Below are positions 6,184 to 13,328 of a stretch of 13,328 bases of DNA, piece after piece. Origin of the DNA: Candidatus Cloacimonadota bacterium (GTDB lineage: Bacteria; Cloacimonadota; Cloacimonadia; Cloacimonadales; Cloacimonadaceae); contig JAGOIS010000022.1 of NCBI GenBank assembly GCA_017995495.1, positions 1 through 13,328 on the forward strand, given 5' to 3'. Within the stretch, counting starts at the first letter, position 1, and each line of letters starts with the position of its first letter. The position numbers were made by a program, and so were the translations under genes. The notes under the pieces were generated by a model that saw only the letters and a program-made list of their open reading frames with translations, was not told where the DNA came from and did no database searches.

Positions 6184-7379
6184 AGCCCAACCTGCGGCGG
6201 GTCGCCGGTTTCCTGGCTTTGAAACCGGGGATCGCGGCCTCTCTGGCGATGGCGGTTTTGGTGGGGATGGGGGAACGCATGGCCGAGCGTTTCCTGCCTG
6301 TTTACATTATCGCCCTGGGCGGAACCCCGCTGATCATCGGGCTACTGAACGGCATGGATAACCTGCTTTCAGCCCTCTACAGCTTTCCGGGCGGATTTCT
6401 GGCCGATAGGCTGGGCTACAAGCGCGCCCTGCTGATCTTTAATCTGCTGGCTGTTTTGGGCTACAGCATCGTGATCATGGTTCCCTCAAGCTGGGCGGTG
6501 ATAGTGGGCGCGGTCTTTTTCCTTTCCTGGAGCGCCATCTCGCTGCCTGCCACTATGAGCCTGGTAGCGGATGTGTTGCCCCAAAACAAGCACGGCATGG
6601 GCGTTTCGATGCACTCAATGGTCCGCCGGGTGCCCATGGCACTGGGCCCGCTGATCGGAGGGGGGCTGATATCAGCTTTCGGCATGGTGCGGGGAGTGCG
6701 CTACGCTTTCTTCGCTGCCATCGGTTTTGCCCTGCTCGCGCTGGTCATCCAGCAACTTTTCATCAGGGAACCGGCCCGGGCGCAGAAGAATCCGCAGCAC
6801 TTGAAGATCAATATCCCGCCGCAATTGCGCCAGCTGCTGGTCTCGGATATCCTGATCCGCTTTTGCGAACAGATCCCCTACGCGTTCGTGGTGGTTTGGG
6901 TGATCCAGGCCAAAGGATTCAGCGCCGCCCAGTTCGGCCTGCTCACCGCTATCGAGATGGTTACCGCAATGCTGATCTACATTCCGGTAGCCTGGCTGGC
7001 CGACCGCGGCTCGCGGAAACCCTATATCGCCATCACTTTTGTGAATTTCACGCTCTTCCCGCTGGTGCTGTCGCTCTGCAGCAGCTTTACCGCTCTTATC
7101 TTTGCGTTCATCCTGAGAGGGCTGAAAGAGTTTGGCGAACCCACCCGCAAAGCCCTGATCCTCGATCTGGCACCGGAAGGGGCCAAAGCCTCCACTTTCG
7201 GAACCTATTACCTTATCCGGGATGTGATCGTTTCCCTGGCTGCTTTCGGCGGTGCTTTCCTGTGGCAAAAAAGCCCCCAATTGAATTTTTACACCGCGGG
7301 CGCTTTCGGCCTGCTGGGAACCCTCTATTTTATCTTCACCGTTAAGCCCAAACCCCTTTCCCAGCCAGCTTTGCCATAG
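6180..7379 (+). CDS. MFS transporter, 399 aa
   Basis: About twelve hydrophobic segments over 399 residues fit a major facilitator superfamily permease in the inner membrane. The MFS motif between helices 2 and 3 is present as GGFLADRLGYKR (71-82), with a second, related LADRGSRKP loop in the C-terminal half, as expected from the duplicated fold. The open frame extends upstream to 5976, but that part is an out-of-frame translation of the preceding membrane-protein gene; the ATG at 6180, overlapping that gene's stop as ATGA, gives a normal-length protein starting MKPNLRRV. No clear Shine-Dalgarno is seen, so re-initiation from the preceding gene is likely. Substrate and direction of transport cannot be inferred. 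It is the last gene of the operon beginning at 1898. Confidence 0.9.
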   Translation: MKPNLRRVAGFLALKPGIAASLAMAVLVGMGERMAERFLPVYIIALGGTPLIIGLLNGMDNLLSALYSFPGGFLADRLGYKRALLIFNLLAVLGYSIVIMVPSSWAVIVGAVFFLSWSAISLPATMSLVADVLPQNKHGMGVSMHSMVRRVPMALGPLIGGGLISAFGMVRGVRYAFFAAIGFALLALVIQQLFIREPARAQKNPQHLKINIPPQLRQLLVSDILIRFCEQIPYAFVVVWVIQAKGFSAAQFGLLTAIEMVTAMLIYIPVAWLADRGSRKPYIAITFVNFTLFPLVLSLCSSFTALIFAFILRGLKEFGEPTRKALILDLAPEGAKASTFGTYYLIRDVIVSLAAFGGAFLWQKSPQLNFYTAGAFGLLGTLYFIFTVKPKPLSQPALP

Positions 7380-7413
7380 ATGGGGTTCGAGGCTGCGCCG
7401 CTTAATATTCTGA

Positions 7414-7419
7414 TTGACA
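7414..7419 (+). promoter_or_regulatory. TTGACA box in the gap before the UvrC-like gene
   Basis: The 68-base gap between the MFS stop and the next start holds a perfect TTGACA (continuing TTGACAT, as upstream of the ABC-F operon). No TATAAT-like hexamer lies at 16-18 bases; TTAAAA at 7432-7437 is too close. A promoter here would be sensible, as it would start the 7448-10729 gene group, but only half the signal is visible. Confidence 0.3.
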
Positions 7420-7447
7420 TAAAGCCGCCGGTTAAAACCTTGGAAGC

Positions 7448-8395
7448 ATGATCAGCGTAAAATGGGAAAAAAACTGCTATCCGAGGAACATTGAGCTTCC
7501 CCCGGGCTGGGTTTTCTATACTTTCAGGCAGGGCGAACAGCCGCTGTGGTGCGGCATCACGCGCAATCTGGCCCAACGTTTGAAGGTGGTCCGCGGTAAA
7601 GCGGAAAATGATCAACGCTACGGCGATAACTCCCGGCTGGCCGATAACCTGCAGATAGAAAACTATCCGCTGGCCGTCGACGCCCTGATCCGACAAAAAG
7701 TCTTTCTCCGGCAGCATCAGTTAGCGTTACAGCCAGTCATGCAGCCCAGCCGGGATTACGTCTATCTGGCCCTCGACGGACACCGTTTCCCCTTTGTAAG
7801 CGTGAGGGAAGACACCAATGACGACTGGACCTATGCCGGCCCCTGGAGAGGACGCTTTTTACTCAATGACGTGATGGACAGCTTCTCCCGGATACTCAGG
7901 CTACCTTTGTGCGAAACCGGAAGCCATCCCTGCTTCAAGCTCGATGCCGGTATCTGCCAGGGCTGGTGCCTGGCCCTCGAAGACGAACCCGCTGATGCCG
8001 CGAAGCCTGATCTGGACAAGCTTGACACCCTCCTCCGCGAAACCTACCTCCACCCCCAAAATGGCATCCTGGATATGGTGGAGCAGGAACGCGAGCGCTA
8101 TTTCAACGACCTCGAATTTGCCAAGGCCGACCTGCTGGACGAAGAACTGGAAAACCTCAGGCACTACCGGGACTGGCTGAATTTCCTCTACGTAACCAAG
8201 AGTCTGAATTACAATGAGCAAGATTTCGGCGTGGCCAATGGAATGTTGAGCTGGTGCTTTGCGGACGGGGTGAAATACGAGTTTGCCCATCAGCCGGTAT
8301 CCTACCGGGAAAACGAGCTACTGGCGATCAATTTAACCTACACTGACGAAGCGCGCCTGCTCTATGAACATTATGTAAAACATCATAAAGGATAG
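7448..8395 (+). CDS. Short UvrC-like protein (GIY-YIG-like N-terminus, Cys cluster, UVR-like helix), 315 aa
   Basis: The protein matches the N-terminal half of UvrC, the excision-repair nuclease subunit, and ends before the RNase H-like and helix-hairpin-helix domains of full UvrC; E. coli Cho is a short relative of comparable size. Residues 18-46 (PPGWVFYTF...LWCGITRNLAQRL) align with the UvrC GIY-YIG segment. At about 104-150 it follows UvrC's FPY...AGPW pattern. Cysteines C155, C162, C170 and C174 reproduce the UvrC cysteine cluster (C..PC...C...C). A UVR-like amphipathic helix is at about 218-243 (NDLEFAKADLLDEELENL). By eye alignment, the second active-site Tyr is Trp34, the GKA lysine is Ile37 and the metal-binding Glu is Gln83, while Tyr24 and Arg44 are kept, so incision activity is doubtful. 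It sits 3 bases before purC. Whether it works in repair is unknown. Confidence 0.7.
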   Translation: MISVKWEKNCYPRNIELPPGWVFYTFRQGEQPLWCGITRNLAQRLKVVRGKAENDQRYGDNSRLADNLQIENYPLAVDALIRQKVFLRQHQLALQPVMQPSRDYVYLALDGHRFPFVSVREDTNDDWTYAGPWRGRFLLNDVMDSFSRILRLPLCETGSHPCFKLDAGICQGWCLALEDEPADAAKPDLDKLDTLLRETYLHPQNGILDMVEQERERYFNDLEFAKADLLDEELENLRHYRDWLNFLYVTKSLNYNEQDFGVANGMLSWCFADGVKYEFAHQPVSYRENELLAINLTYTDEARLLYEHYVKHHKG

Positions 8396-8398
8396 GCT

Positions 8399-9280
8399 AT
8401 GTATGATAAAATAGGCAATTTGGATATTGTATTTCAAAGCCATCAGGGCAAGGTGAGAGACATCCACGACCTCGGCGACAAGCTGTTGATCGTCACCAGC
8501 GACCGCATCTCGGCCTTCGACGTGGTGCTGCCGGATCTGCTGCCGGGCAAGGGGGCCATCCTCAACCAGATCGCATCGCATAACTTCAAAGCCACGGCAA
8601 AGATCGTTCCCAACCATTTCATCACCGACCGGATCGAAGATTACCCGCCTGAGTTTGAGCCATTCCAGGACTATCTGCGTGGACGGAGCATGCTGGTGCG
8701 CAAACTGCGGGTGATCCCATTCGAATGCATCGTGCGGGGCTACATCAGCGGTTCGGCCTGGAGCGAATACCAAAGCAGCCGCACTATCGGCGGAATGACG
8801 GTGGAGGAGGACCTGAAGGAGAGCCAGAAATTGCCGCAACCGCTCTTCACCCCATCCACAAAGGCCGAAGAGGGCCACGACGAGAACATCAGCTTTGCGG
8901 AGATGGAACGGCGCATGGACCCCGATATTGCCGAATTCATCAGGGTAAAATCACTCGAGCTCTACGAATGGGCTCACGCGAAGTTGCTGAAGCAGGGCAT
9001 CGTGCTGGCCGACACCAAGTTCGAATTTGGCGCTTCAGGCGATCAGATCCTGCTGGCCGACGAGGCGCTAACACCTGATTCCTCGCGCTTTTGGGACTTA
9101 AAACAACATTCCCTCGGGAGCAGTCCCCCCAGCTTCGACAAACAGATCGTGCGCGACCATCTGCTCGCCTCAGGCTGGGACAAACAACCCCCAGCGCCCC
9201 ACCTTCCGGAAGAGATCGCGGAAAAAGCGCTGGCCAAATACCGGCAGATAAGAGACATGATAATTGGAGACAATGAATAG
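8399..9280 (+). CDS. purC: Phosphoribosylaminoimidazole-succinocarboxamide synthase, 293 aa
   Basis: SAICAR synthetase joins aspartate to CAIR using ATP in purine synthesis (cytoplasm). Family motifs are present in order: GKVRD (18-22), SDRISAFDVVLP, ECIVRGYISGSAW, FTPSTKAEEGHDENIS, LADTKFEFG and LADEALTPDSSRFW, so substrate- and ATP-binding regions look intact. The length fits the single-domain bacterial/yeast-like form. The start ATG at 8399 lies 6 bases after AAAGGA and 3 bases after the UvrC-like stop. Its stop TAG is followed immediately by the ATG of the receiver gene. No other purine gene is in the window. Confidence 0.97.
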   Translation: MYDKIGNLDIVFQSHQGKVRDIHDLGDKLLIVTSDRISAFDVVLPDLLPGKGAILNQIASHNFKATAKIVPNHFITDRIEDYPPEFEPFQDYLRGRSMLVRKLRVIPFECIVRGYISGSAWSEYQSSRTIGGMTVEEDLKESQKLPQPLFTPSTKAEEGHDENISFAEMERRMDPDIAEFIRVKSLELYEWAHAKLLKQGIVLADTKFEFGASGDQILLADEALTPDSSRFWDLKQHSLGSSPPSFDKQIVRDHLLASGWDKQPPAPHLPEEIAEKALAKYRQIRDMIIGDNE

Positions 9281-9661
9281 ATGTTGAAAATAATTTGTAT
9301 AGTTGATGACGAGGAAGGCCTGATCGTGAACCTGAAACTACAGCTGGAGGCTTCCCGCCCTCAGTGGAAGGTGCTGGGATTCAACAACGGCCTGGACGCG
9401 CTCAAAGAGATCATCGGCGGCGGAATCGACCTGGTGATCACCGACATCGCCATGCCGGACATGGACGGCTACGAGCTGTTTTGGCGGATCAAGGACCACG
9501 ATCCGGAACTGCCCGTGATCATGATGACCGGCTTTGGCTACGATCCCAACCATGTGCTGGTGCGAGCCAAATCGAACGGCCTGCAGGACATCCTCTTCAA
9601 GCCCTTCGAAACCGAAAAACTGATCGCCCTGATCGAGGCAAAATTCATTCCGGAAGGGTGA
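9281..9661 (+). CDS. Stand-alone CheY-like response regulator receiver, 126 aa
   Basis: A single receiver domain and nothing else. The acidic pocket is D9/D10, the phospho-acceptor is D55 (LVITDIAMPDMDG), the switch threonine is T83 (MMTGFG) and the conserved lysine is K107 in FKPF, so all residues needed for phosphotransfer are present. There is no DNA-binding or enzymatic output domain, so the protein must act by protein contact, as CheY or Spo0F do. No histidine kinase is encoded in the window. The start ATG abuts the purC stop, with GGAG 11 bases upstream, and the stop TGA abuts the lpxK TTG start, so it is co-expressed with metabolic genes. Confidence 0.93.
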   Translation: MLKIICIVDDEEGLIVNLKLQLEASRPQWKVLGFNNGLDALKEIIGGGIDLVITDIAMPDMDGYELFWRIKDHDPELPVIMMTGFGYDPNHVLVRAKSNGLQDILFKPFETEKLIALIEAKFIPEG

Positions 9662-10729
9662 TTGGGCAGCCAGGACCTGATCAGCAAACACCTCAGAAAG
9701 CGCTCCCCGCTTAGCGAACTGCTCAGTCCGCTGGGCAGTCTTTATGGGTTAATCCAATCCCAACGCCGCAAAAGGCTTTCCCCCAAGGCCTGGCGTGCCC
9801 CCTGCAGGGTGATCAGCGTCGGCAACCTCACTGCGGGCGGAAGCGGGAAAACTCCTCTGTGCATCCACCTCGTGGGAGTGCTGAACGGACTTGGGCTGCG
9901 GGTGGGAGTGTCGCATCGGGGCTATAGAGGCAGTCTGGAAAACACTCCAACCCTCGTTTCGGACGGTCATCGGATGCTACACAATGTGAATGAAGCCGGC
10001 GACGAGGCCTGGCTGATCTCCCAGCGCCTGCCCGGAATCCCGGTGGTTGTAGGTAAACAGAGGGTTGCGGCAGTGTCATTGCTGCTGGCAGAATTTCCCG
10101 ATTTGGATGTGGTGATATTAGATGACGCCTTTCAGCATCTGGGCATAGCCCGCGATCTCGATATCGTCTGCATCGGTGCCGACACCGGCTGTGGCAATGG
10201 ACGCGTGCTCCCAGCGGGATATTTGCGCGAGCCACTTTCCGCGCTGGAAGCGGCCTCATTACTTGTCGTCACGCACAAAAGCGCCAACAGTGGGGCAACA
10301 GCCGAAAATGGCTGCTGGGCAAGTTTTCACCTTCCTCTCATCCACTGCAGGCTGCAAGCGCGGGATGGGGTGACAGCGGAAGGCAAAGCGGTGGACCTGG
10401 ATCTATTGAAGGGGGACAAGCTTCTGCTGATCAGCGGTGTAGCTGATCCAGACTCAGTTGAAGAAACAATGAGGGCTTTGGGGTTGAGTTGGCTGCATCA
10501 TTTCCGCCATGCTGACCACTACGCGTTCGCAAACACATCTGAAATCCGGCAAATGGCGTTCCTGGCCCAAAAATACGAGGCCCAAGCGCTGCTCTGCACA
10601 GAAAAGGATCTGGCGAAACTGGCTCGACACGCGGAATTGAGGGACAAATTGCTGGCCTTGAGGATGGACCTCGTTTGCGAGGATGAGGATGACCTGATGG
10701 GGTTACTGCGGCAGGAACTGTGTTTGTAA
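9662..10729 (+). CDS. lpxK: Tetraacyldisaccharide 4'-kinase, 355 aa
   Basis: LpxK phosphorylates the 4' position of the lipid A disaccharide precursor at the inner membrane, the sixth step of lipid A synthesis. Visible are the P-loop SVGNLTAGGSGKTP (52-65), RGYRG, VILDDAFQH (DDAFQH at 154-159), GNGRVLPAGYLREPLSAL, ADHYAF and TEKDLAKL near the end, all typical. A hydrophobic segment near 20-31 may serve as the membrane anchor. The start is TTG at 9662: GGAAGGG precedes it at good spacing, it abuts the receiver stop, and no in-frame ATG or GTG lies nearby. Presence of lpxK argues for a lipid A-bearing outer membrane. The gene ends 7 bases before the convergent rsmE stop; I see no terminator hairpin between them. 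Confidence 0.95.
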   Translation: MGSQDLISKHLRKRSPLSELLSPLGSLYGLIQSQRRKRLSPKAWRAPCRVISVGNLTAGGSGKTPLCIHLVGVLNGLGLRVGVSHRGYRGSLENTPTLVSDGHRMLHNVNEAGDEAWLISQRLPGIPVVVGKQRVAAVSLLLAEFPDLDVVILDDAFQHLGIARDLDIVCIGADTGCGNGRVLPAGYLREPLSALEAASLLVVTHKSANSGATAENGCWASFHLPLIHCRLQARDGVTAEGKAVDLDLLKGDKLLLISGVADPDSVEETMRALGLSWLHHFRHADHYAFANTSEIRQMAFLAQKYEAQALLCTEKDLAKLARHAELRDKLLALRMDLVCEDEDDLMGLLRQELCL

Positions 10730-10736
10730 GGTAGTT

Positions 10737-11468
10737 TTAGTTGATTTTTGCCAGCCTGTTGGCATATGCCTGCCATTGTGAAGCGACAGCGATGGCGGCT
10801 GTTTCTGCTCGGGTGACGAGTTCGCCCAATGAGATATCCAACAAACCCTCCATCTGTTTGAATTCAGCTTCACTCCAACCTCCCTCCGGACCTATCAGGA
10901 AGCAGGGATCGCCAACCTCCGCCTCACCAAAATGATGCAGCCACAGCTTGGGTTGGCGTTCGGAGCAGAGGATGGGGGTGAATCCCTCCGCGCGGATGGC
11001 TGACAGGGCGGAAGCCAATCCTTGAAGTGGATGCAGACGGGGTAGCCAGGGATTGTCGCACTGCTTGATGGCTGCCAGGCTAACCCGGGCAAAGCGGGCC
11101 AGGGTGTTGGCGGCTGGCTGGCGCACCGAATGTTCTGTGATCAAGGGAAATAAGGCACTGGCGCCCAGCTCGACGCATTTTTCCACCAGCAGTTCGTCGT
11201 GGCGGTTTTTCAGCAGGGCAAAGGCAATGGCAAAGATATGACGGGGCTTTGGTTGGCGTTCGAGGCTGAGGACACGCAGGATGGCGGCGTCGCGCTCCAG
11301 GCTTTCAAGATTCGCCCAGGCCAGCGTCCCTTCACCCGAGTTTAACTTCAGAGGTTCACTCAAGCGGCGCTTGGCCACCCTGGCCAGATGGTGAAACTCT
11401 TCGCCCTCAAGGCGGAGCAGTGAACCCGCCTGGGCGGTTTCCAATCCGGGAAAGTAGGCTGATGGCAT
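10737..11468 (-). CDS. rsmE: 16S rRNA (uracil-1498-N3)-methyltransferase, 243 aa
   Basis: RsmE methylates N3 of U1498 in helix 44 of 16S rRNA using S-adenosylmethionine; it is a SPOUT (knotted) enzyme. The N-terminal PUA-like part carries EFHHLARVAKRR (23-34). The SPOUT part shows LLKNRHDELLVEKCVELGASALFPL, AAIKQCDNPWLP, LIGPEGGWSEAE and LGELVTRAETAAIAV, the last two forming the SAM-binding knot. The length equals E. coli RsmE. The canonical lysine-rich KGDK stretch reads LKNRHD, a modest variation. ATG lies 13 bases after the dnaJ stop with GGAG upstream, so it is in the dnaK-dnaJ transcript; rsmE next to dnaJ is a common arrangement. Confidence 0.94.
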   Translation of the reverse strand: MPSAYFPGLETAQAGSLLRLEGEEFHHLARVAKRRLSEPLKLNSGEGTLAWANLESLERDAAILRVLSLERQPKPRHIFAIAFALLKNRHDELLVEKCVELGASALFPLITEHSVRQPAANTLARFARVSLAAIKQCDNPWLPRLHPLQGLASALSAIRAEGFTPILCSERQPKLWLHHFGEAEVGDPCFLIGPEGGWSEAEFKQMEGLLDISLGELVTRAETAAIAVASQWQAYANRLAKIN

Positions 11469-11481
11469 GGGGAGGCTCCGA

Positions 11482-12639
11482 TCAGGTGAAAAAGTCCTTC
11501 AGTTTTTCCCTGAAACTCTTGCCGGGCTTGAGTTCGCGCTTGCTGTTGATCTCCGCCAGGTGTTTGTAGATCTCGCTTTCTTCCCGGGAGAGCCGGGAGG
11601 GGGTGACCACGTTGACGCGGACGATGAGGTCGCCGCGGGAATAGCTGTTCAAGCCTTGGATGCCCTCACCCTTGAGACGGAATTCCCTGCCGCTCTGAGT
11701 TCCCGCCGGGATCTTCATTTTGGCCTTGCCGGTGAGGGTGGGCACGATGATCTCATCACCCAAAACAACCTGGGTGAAGTGGATGGGAAATTCGACAATG
11801 ACGTTGTTGCCGCGGCGTTCAAAAAGATCATCCTGCTTTTCGTGGACCTCTACCAGCAGATCGCCGGGGGGGCCGTTGCGGGGACCAATGTGCCCCTGTC
11901 CGCGCACCCGCAGGATCTGGCCTTGCTCCATGCCAGCCGGGATCTTGACCTTGATCTCCTTGGTCTTGGCCATGCGGCCTTCGCCATAGCATTTGTTACA
12001 TTTATTGCGGATGATCTTGCCTTCGCCCTGGCAGGAGGGGCATTCGGAAACCGTCTGCATCTGGCCGAAGAGCGACTGGCGCACGGTGCGCACCTGCCCC
12101 GTTCCCCGGCACTGGCTGCAGGTTTCGGAGTTGCCATCGGCGCTGCCACTGCCCTTGCAGACGTCACAAGCTTCCTTGACGTTGATCTTGACTGTTTTTT
12201 CCGCGCCGAGGGCGATCTCCTTGAGGCTGAGGGAGAGTTCTATGCGGAAGTCGCTGCCTTGGTTGGAGCGGTGCTGTCCGCCACCGCGGCTGCCAAAGCC
12301 GCCTCCGAAGAGAGTTTCGAAGATTGAGCCGAAACCACCTCCACCAAACAGGTCGCTGATGTCCTCAAAATGGCTGAAATTATTCCAGTTGAAGCCGCCG
12401 TTGCCAAACTGCTGGTCGATGCCGGCATGGCCGTATTGATCGTAGATCTGGCGCTTGTCCTTGTCGGAGAGGACCTCGTAGGCCTCGGAGGCTTCCTTGA
12501 ATTTATCCTCCGCCGCCTTGTTGTCCGGATTCTTGTCCGGATGGAACTGCATCGCCAGCTTGCGGTAAGCTCTCTTGATCTCGGCTTCATCCGCGGTCTT
12601 GGGTACGCCCAAAACCTCGTAATAATCTCTTTTCGCCAC
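11482..12639 (-). CDS. dnaJ: Chaperone protein DnaJ, 385 aa
   Basis: Hsp40 co-chaperone that stimulates DnaK ATPase and hands over unfolded clients. The J domain opens [12 protein letters not shown] and carries HPD at 33-35. A Gly/Phe-rich segment follows (about 75-125, with FGGGGFGS and [11 protein letters not shown]). The zinc-binding region has all four CxxCxGxG repeats (CDVCKGSG from 158, [24 protein letters not shown] from 214). The C-terminal client-binding and dimerisation part follows ([26 protein letters not shown]). This is a complete class A DnaJ. I chose GTG at 12639 because AGAGGAG sits five bases before it and it gives the usual N-terminus; a TTG 24 bases upstream is in frame but lacks such support. 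It follows dnaK and precedes rsmE. Confidence 0.97.
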   Translation of the reverse strand: MAKRDYYEVLGVPKTADEAEIKRAYRKLAMQFHPDKNPDNKAAEDKFKEASEAYEVLSDKDKRQIYDQYGHAGIDQQFGNGGFNWNNFSHFEDISDLFGGGGFGSIFETLFGGGFGSRGGGQHRSNQGSDFRIELSLSLKEIALGAEKTVKINVKEACDVCKGSGSADGNSETCSQCRGTGQVRTVRQSLFGQMQTVSECPSCQGEGKIIRNKCNKCYGEGRMAKTKEIKVKIPAGMEQGQILRVRGQGHIGPRNGPPGDLLVEVHEKQDDLFERRGNNVIVEFPIHFTQVVLGDEIIVPTLTGKAKMKIPAGTQSGREFRLKGEGIQGLNSYSRGDLIVRVNVVTPSRLSREESEIYKHLAEINSKRELKPGKSFREKLKDFFT

Positions 12640-12644
12640 TTCTA

Positions 12645-12651
12645 CTCCTCT
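12645..12651 (-). promoter_or_regulatory. dnaJ ribosome-binding site that fixes the GTG start
   Basis: Minus-strand AGAGGAG is five bases upstream of GTG at 12639. It lies downstream of the alternative TTG (12663) and so supports only the GTG start. Confidence 0.8.
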
Positions 12652-12671
12652 GTCTTGCTGCAAGGCTTCAC

Positions 12672-12698
12672 CCCGGCGGAGAGCATGTCCCCGCCGGG
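12672..12698 (-). promoter_or_regulatory. Hairpin between dnaK and dnaJ
   Basis: CCCGGCGG and CCGCCGGG form a perfect 8-bp stem of G-C pairs around an 11-base loop, 13 bases after the dnaK stop. On the minus strand no run of T follows, so it is not a standard intrinsic terminator. It may protect the dnaK message from 3' decay or partly reduce readthrough into dnaJ (inference). Confidence 0.6.
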
Positions 12699-12711
12699 AC
12701 TGATGCCAGGA

Positions 12712-13328
12712 TTATTTATCGTCAACCACCTCGAAATCGGCGTCGATGGGACCTTCCGGCTGCTGCGGTTCCTCCGGCTGCGGACCGGGCTGGCCTTCCG
12801 CGGGACCGCCTTCGGCAGCCTGATCCTGCTGCGCCTGCGAATAGATGATCTCTCCGAGGCGCTGGGCTTTTTGGGCCAGGTTTTGTTTGACAGTTTCCAA
12901 CTCAGAGGCTTCGGTGGCTTTTTCCATCTGCTCCTTGGCGGACTTGAGCTCGGCTTCCAGATCGCTTTTTTCGCTTTCGCTCAGCTTGTCCCCATAATCC
13001 CGCAAGCTCTTTTCCGTGCCGAAGATGAGGCTGTCCAGTTCGTTTTTGGCGGAAATGAATTCCTGGCGTTTTTTATCCTCTTCGGCGTGCATTTCGGCTT
13101 CCTTGATCATGCGATCTATGTCGTCCTTGCTCATGTCTCCTGCGCGGTCGATGTGGATGGACTGTTCCTTGCCAGTGCCCTTGTCTTTGGCAGAGACGTG
13201 GAGGATACCGTTGGCGTCGATGTCGAAGGTTACTTCGATCTGGGGGATTCCGCGGGGGGCGGAGGGGATGCCCACCAGGTCGAAACGCCCCAAGGATTTG
13301 TTGTCGCCCGCCATGGAACGCTCACCCT
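12712..13328 (-). CDS. dnaK: Chaperone protein DnaK, C-terminal part (5' end outside window)
   Basis: The frame stays open through the right edge; [15 protein letters not shown] at the edge matches the QGER..ADNKSLG segment of the DnaK substrate-binding domain, so the visible ATG at 13314 is internal. About 204 residues are present: the end of the beta-sandwich ([29 protein letters not shown]), the helical lid ([17 protein letters not shown] onwards) and a disordered Q/P/E/G-rich tail ending [11 protein letters not shown], close to the usual acidic DnaK C-terminus that contacts co-chaperones. The ATPase domain lies outside the window. DnaK refolds proteins in an ATP cycle driven by DnaJ and GrpE. 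It is followed by a hairpin, then dnaJ. No heat-shock promoter or CIRCE element is visible; it would lie further upstream. Confidence 0.97.
   Translation of the reverse strand, partial: GERSMAGDNKSLGRFDLVGIPSAPRGIPQIEVTFDIDANGILHVSAKDKGTGKEQSIHIDRAGDMSKDDIDRMIKEAEMHAEEDKKRQEFISAKNELDSLIFGTEKSLRDYGDKLSESEKSDLEAELKSAKEQMEKATEASELETVKQNLAQKAQRLGEIIYSQAQQDQAAEGGPAEGQPGPQPEEPQQPEGPIDADFEVVDDK

Noticed and set aside
11467..12327. 286-codon plus-strand ORF opposite dnaJ
   Set aside because: It mirrors dnaJ, a certain gene with all expected motifs. The antisense product is a low-complexity Ala/Leu/Asp-rich sequence typical of GC-rich shadow frames.
12640..12663. Upstream TTG start for dnaJ
   Set aside because: It adds eight residues (MQQDRGVE) not typical of DnaJ and would place the strong AGAGGAG site inside the coding region; GTG at 12639 fits better.

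Overview
The window is ordinary chromosomal housekeeping DNA from a Gram-negative bacterium. LpxK (lipid A 4'-kinase) implies an outer membrane with lipid A. The base composition is moderately GC-rich, genes are packed tightly with many start/stop overlaps, and GTG and TTG are used as starts beside ATG. Protein flavour and gene mix recall the FCB/Cloacimonadota-type anaerobes (a 2-hydroxyacyl-CoA dehydratase-family protein is typical of anaerobes), but that placement is an impression from memory, not a computed result. No insertion sequence, prophage, CRISPR array, toxin-antitoxin pair or recognisable defence system was found.

Layout. (1) 1-1409, + strand: 3' part of a YgiQ-type radical SAM gene, cut by the window edge. 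(2) 1410-1897: intergenic region with a minus-strand tRNA-Pro(GGG) carrying an encoded CCA end, its rho-independent terminator, an unexplained purine-rich tract, and the leader of the next operon (hairpin plus a four-codon mini-ORF). (3) 1898-7379, + strand: five genes linked by overlapping starts and stops: an ABC-F translation-type ATPase, an orphan 2-hydroxyacyl-CoA dehydratase D-component-family protein, an MnmA-family tRNA 2-thiouridylase with an unusual cysteine set, a small DUF3147-like membrane protein and an MFS transporter. (4) 7448-10729, + strand: a short UvrC-like protein with altered nuclease residues, purC, a stand-alone CheY-like receiver, and lpxK started by TTG. (5) 13328-10737, - strand, convergent with lpxK: dnaK (C-terminal part only), dnaJ, rsmE.

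How the genes work together. The minus-strand block is a heat-shock chaperone operon with an rRNA methyltransferase at its tail, a common arrangement. The ABC-F/MnmA operon has a translation theme (ribosome-associated ATPase and wobble-uridine thiolation), with the dehydratase-like iron-sulfur protein locked between them by overlapping reading frames. The purC/receiver/lpxK group mixes purine synthesis, signalling and envelope synthesis and may simply be co-transcribed. The observations most worth following are the MnmA variant (second catalytic Cys absent, CxxC gained), the orphan dehydratase-like protein beside it, and the UvrC-like protein whose GIY-YIG residues look degenerate.
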